From the NCBI GenBank assembly GCA_049318685.1, contig JBMOFW010000006.1, positions 1-32,779 of the forward strand: 32,779 bases of DNA, given 5' to 3'. Source of the DNA: JAIXWP01 sp049318685 (GTDB lineage Bacteria; Bacteroidota; Bacteroidia; Flavobacteriales_D; Sanyastnellaceae). A model generated the notes under the pieces. The model searched no databases, was not told where the DNA came from, and saw only the letters and a program-made list of their open reading frames with translations. Position 1 is the stretch's first letter. Each line of letters begins with the position of its first letter. The position numbers and the translations under genes were made by a program. Of the stretch, positions 31,361 to 32,779 are shown in pieces.

Positions 31361-32779
31361 ATGAAATGGTTGATTTCAAAACCGCTTTTCTGGGTTTTGC
31401 TGATTTGTCTCGGCGTGAGCTTTACCGCCGCCAATCGCTATCGCTGGCGTGGCAACGCGGCTCTCGAAATTCTCGCCGCCGATGGCGTGGGGTATTACTC
31501 CTACTTGCCGGCTACTTTCATTTACGACGATCCCACATTTGAGTATTATAAGGAAATCAATAAAAAGTACCGCAACCGCGATGACTGGGGACACTTCATG
31601 ACCCTGCTCGATGGTAAAATGCTCAATAAGTATTATTACGGTGAATCTATTTTGGTCGCCCCCACCTTTTTTATAGCCCACGGCATAGCCCATGTTGCCC
31701 AACTCGATGCGGATGGGTACTCAAAACCCTATCAAATCGCCATGGTGGCCGCCTCGGTCTTGTGGGTAATGATCGGCTTGTATTGGCTTTATCGTTTCTT
31801 GATTCACTTTGTCAGTCGGCGCACTGCCGCCATCTCTGTAGGCCTTATCTACGGGGGAACCAATCTCTTTTACTATACCATATTCGAGCCTTCTGCTTCT
31901 CACCCGTATTCCTTCGCCTTGATCGCAGGTTTCATTTATTTCGGATACCAATCGATACAGCGCAAGTCGCACGCTTCGTATTGGAAAGTCGCGCTTATCC
32001 TGGCGCTCACCATTGTGGTGCGTCCATCGAACGCCCTCATTGTGCTTGCCCTTCCTGCACTGGCGGGCTCATGGTCTGCTTTTGTCGTTTGGGTGCGTCA
32101 TTCGTTGACCATCAAAACATGGTTGCCAGCCATAACCATGCTCGTCCTTCTGATTTTTCCGCAAGCATGGTTCTACAAACAGCAAACCGGCCACTGGTGG
32201 GTGTATGCGTATGGTGAGGAAAAATTTCATTTCGACCAACCCCATTTCTGGCAAGTCCTGGCTGGATTCCGCGTTGGCCTGCTCATTTATTCTCCCATCA
32301 TCATTCTGGCAGTGATTGGCTTGGTTCGTTTGATTCGTCAATATCGATTTACAGGCATTTGGTTGAGCGTATTTCTCTTTGGCAATATCTGGCTGATCTC
32401 TTGTTGGTGGATGTGGCATTATGAAGGCACATTCGGCATGCGTCCCTTGATCGATCACCTGGCTTGGTGGGGACTGCCTTTGGCATTATTGCTTCAATCA
32501 GCAACCAAATATGGGCGACAAGGACTTTTAATACTTGCCGCGTTTTTTGTGATCGTCTGCCAAATACAGGCATTCCAACGCTTTCAAGCCATCATTCCAT
32601 GGAGCAATATGAATTTTCAGAAATACAAATATGTGTTTCTCAATAAATCACGCATTCACGCCCACCTCTTTACGGATAAAGACTTCCCCGATTTTCCAGA
32701 AAAGCCGACCGGTATTTTCTTTAAAAATATCCATGATGAAAATCCGCATAGCCATGATGGGATCTTGATGGTGAAAGAA
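31361..32779 (+). CDS. Multi-pass membrane glycosyltransferase (GT-C/GT39-like), 3' end beyond window
   Basis: From the ATG at 31361 the frame is open for 473 codons to the right edge. It starts MKWLISKPLFWVLLICLGVSFTAA. After the first helix comes ADGVGYYSYLPATFIYDDPTFEYYKEINKKY. The Asp41...Tyr45 loop after TM1 is the place of the metal/donor-phosphate Asp in GT-C enzymes that use lipid-phosphate sugars. NKYYYGESILVAPTFFIAHGIAH, DGYSKPYQIAMVAA and FEPSASHPYSFALIAGF recur in a Bacteroidota membrane family with this topology. At least eight further hydrophobic segments follow. It would transfer sugars at the periplasmic face to a lipid or protein; the acceptor is unknown. The frame is on the plus strand; opposite-strand frames here are shorter and lack family motifs. 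Confidence 0.83.
   Translation, partial: MKWLISKPLFWVLLICLGVSFTAANRYRWRGNAALEILAADGVGYYSYLPATFIYDDPTFEYYKEINKKYRNRDDWGHFMTLLDGKMLNKYYYGESILVAPTFFIAHGIAHVAQLDADGYSKPYQIAMVAASVLWVMIGLYWLYRFLIHFVSRRTAAISVGLIYGGTNLFYYTIFEPSASHPYSFALIAGFIYFGYQSIQRKSHASYWKVALILALTIVVRPSNALIVLALPALAGSWSAFVVWVRHSLTIKTWLPAITMLVLLIFPQAWFYKQQTGHWWVYAYGEEKFHFDQPHFWQVLAGFRVGLLIYSPIIILAVIGLVRLIRQYRFTGIWLSVFLFGNIWLISCWWMWHYEGTFGMRPLIDHLAWWGLPLALLLQSATKYGRQGLLILAAFFVIVCQIQAFQRFQAIIPWSNMNFQKYKYVFLNKSRIHAHLFTDKDFPDFPEKPTGIFFKNIHDENPHSHDGILMVKE

Noticed and set aside
1..32779. Insertion sequences, prophage, integron or attachment sites
   Set aside because: No transposase, integrase or phage motif was seen, and no target duplications; the single tRNA has no partial copy nearby.

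Overview
The window is a chromosomal segment from a member of the Bacteroidota, most likely Flavobacteriales in the broad sense (Crocinitomicaceae/Cryomorphaceae-like). This rests on several independent signs. Two large secreted proteins end in type IX secretion (T9SS) type A sorting domains. There are DUF4476, DUF1003 and short AraC-HTH proteins of the kind common in this phylum. A bacillithiol deacetylase (BshB1) is present, as is a flexirubin/zeaxanthin-type carotenoid operon. Several genes are preceded by a TAnnTTTG -7 box, the promoter element of this phylum, and Shine-Dalgarno sites are mostly absent. No phage, transposon, integron, plasmid or CRISPR signature was seen, so this looks like a vertically inherited region with lineage-specific genes.

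Layout. 1-718: the end of an M15 D,D-carboxypeptidase-like gene and a DUF1003 membrane protein. 735-7171 (minus): two overlapping genes for giant T9SS-exported proteins, one carrying a CotH-kinase domain between lamin-tail domains. 7172-7510: gene-free, with a promoter and an 8-bp-period repeat tract. 7511-9662: an AraC-type regulator, a CsbD-like stress protein, and a coiled-coil lipoprotein overlapping a beta-barrel outer-membrane protein gene. 9753-9826: tRNA-His. 9929-12324: a family-4 glycosyltransferase and a polysaccharide flippase, overlapping convergently with bshB1. 13183-14142: an M23/LysM peptidoglycan endopeptidase.

14266-18849 is a compact carotenoid operon: crtI, crtB, a secreted protein of unknown function, idi, crtZ and a fused lycopene cyclase. 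Together these isomerise IPP, make phytoene, desaturate it to lycopene, cyclise it to beta-carotene and hydroxylate it towards zeaxanthin. A GGPP synthase is not in the window. 18824-23411 (minus) is a tightly packed operon mutL - rhomboid - rhomboid - membrane-anchored EEP-family hydrolase. 23456-26564 (minus) is an operon with a saccharopine-dehydrogenase-family enzyme, a small exported protein and a long-form ispH, which supplies IPP/DMAPP for the carotenoid pathway.

26698-31252 (plus) holds a DUF4476 secreted protein, then a run of three lipoprotein genes: one TPR + CsgG-like protein and two LPP20-like proteins. This is the best candidate for an undescribed cell-envelope system. The window ends inside a multi-pass GT-C-like membrane glycosyltransferase gene (31361 to beyond 32779) that is still open at the right edge.
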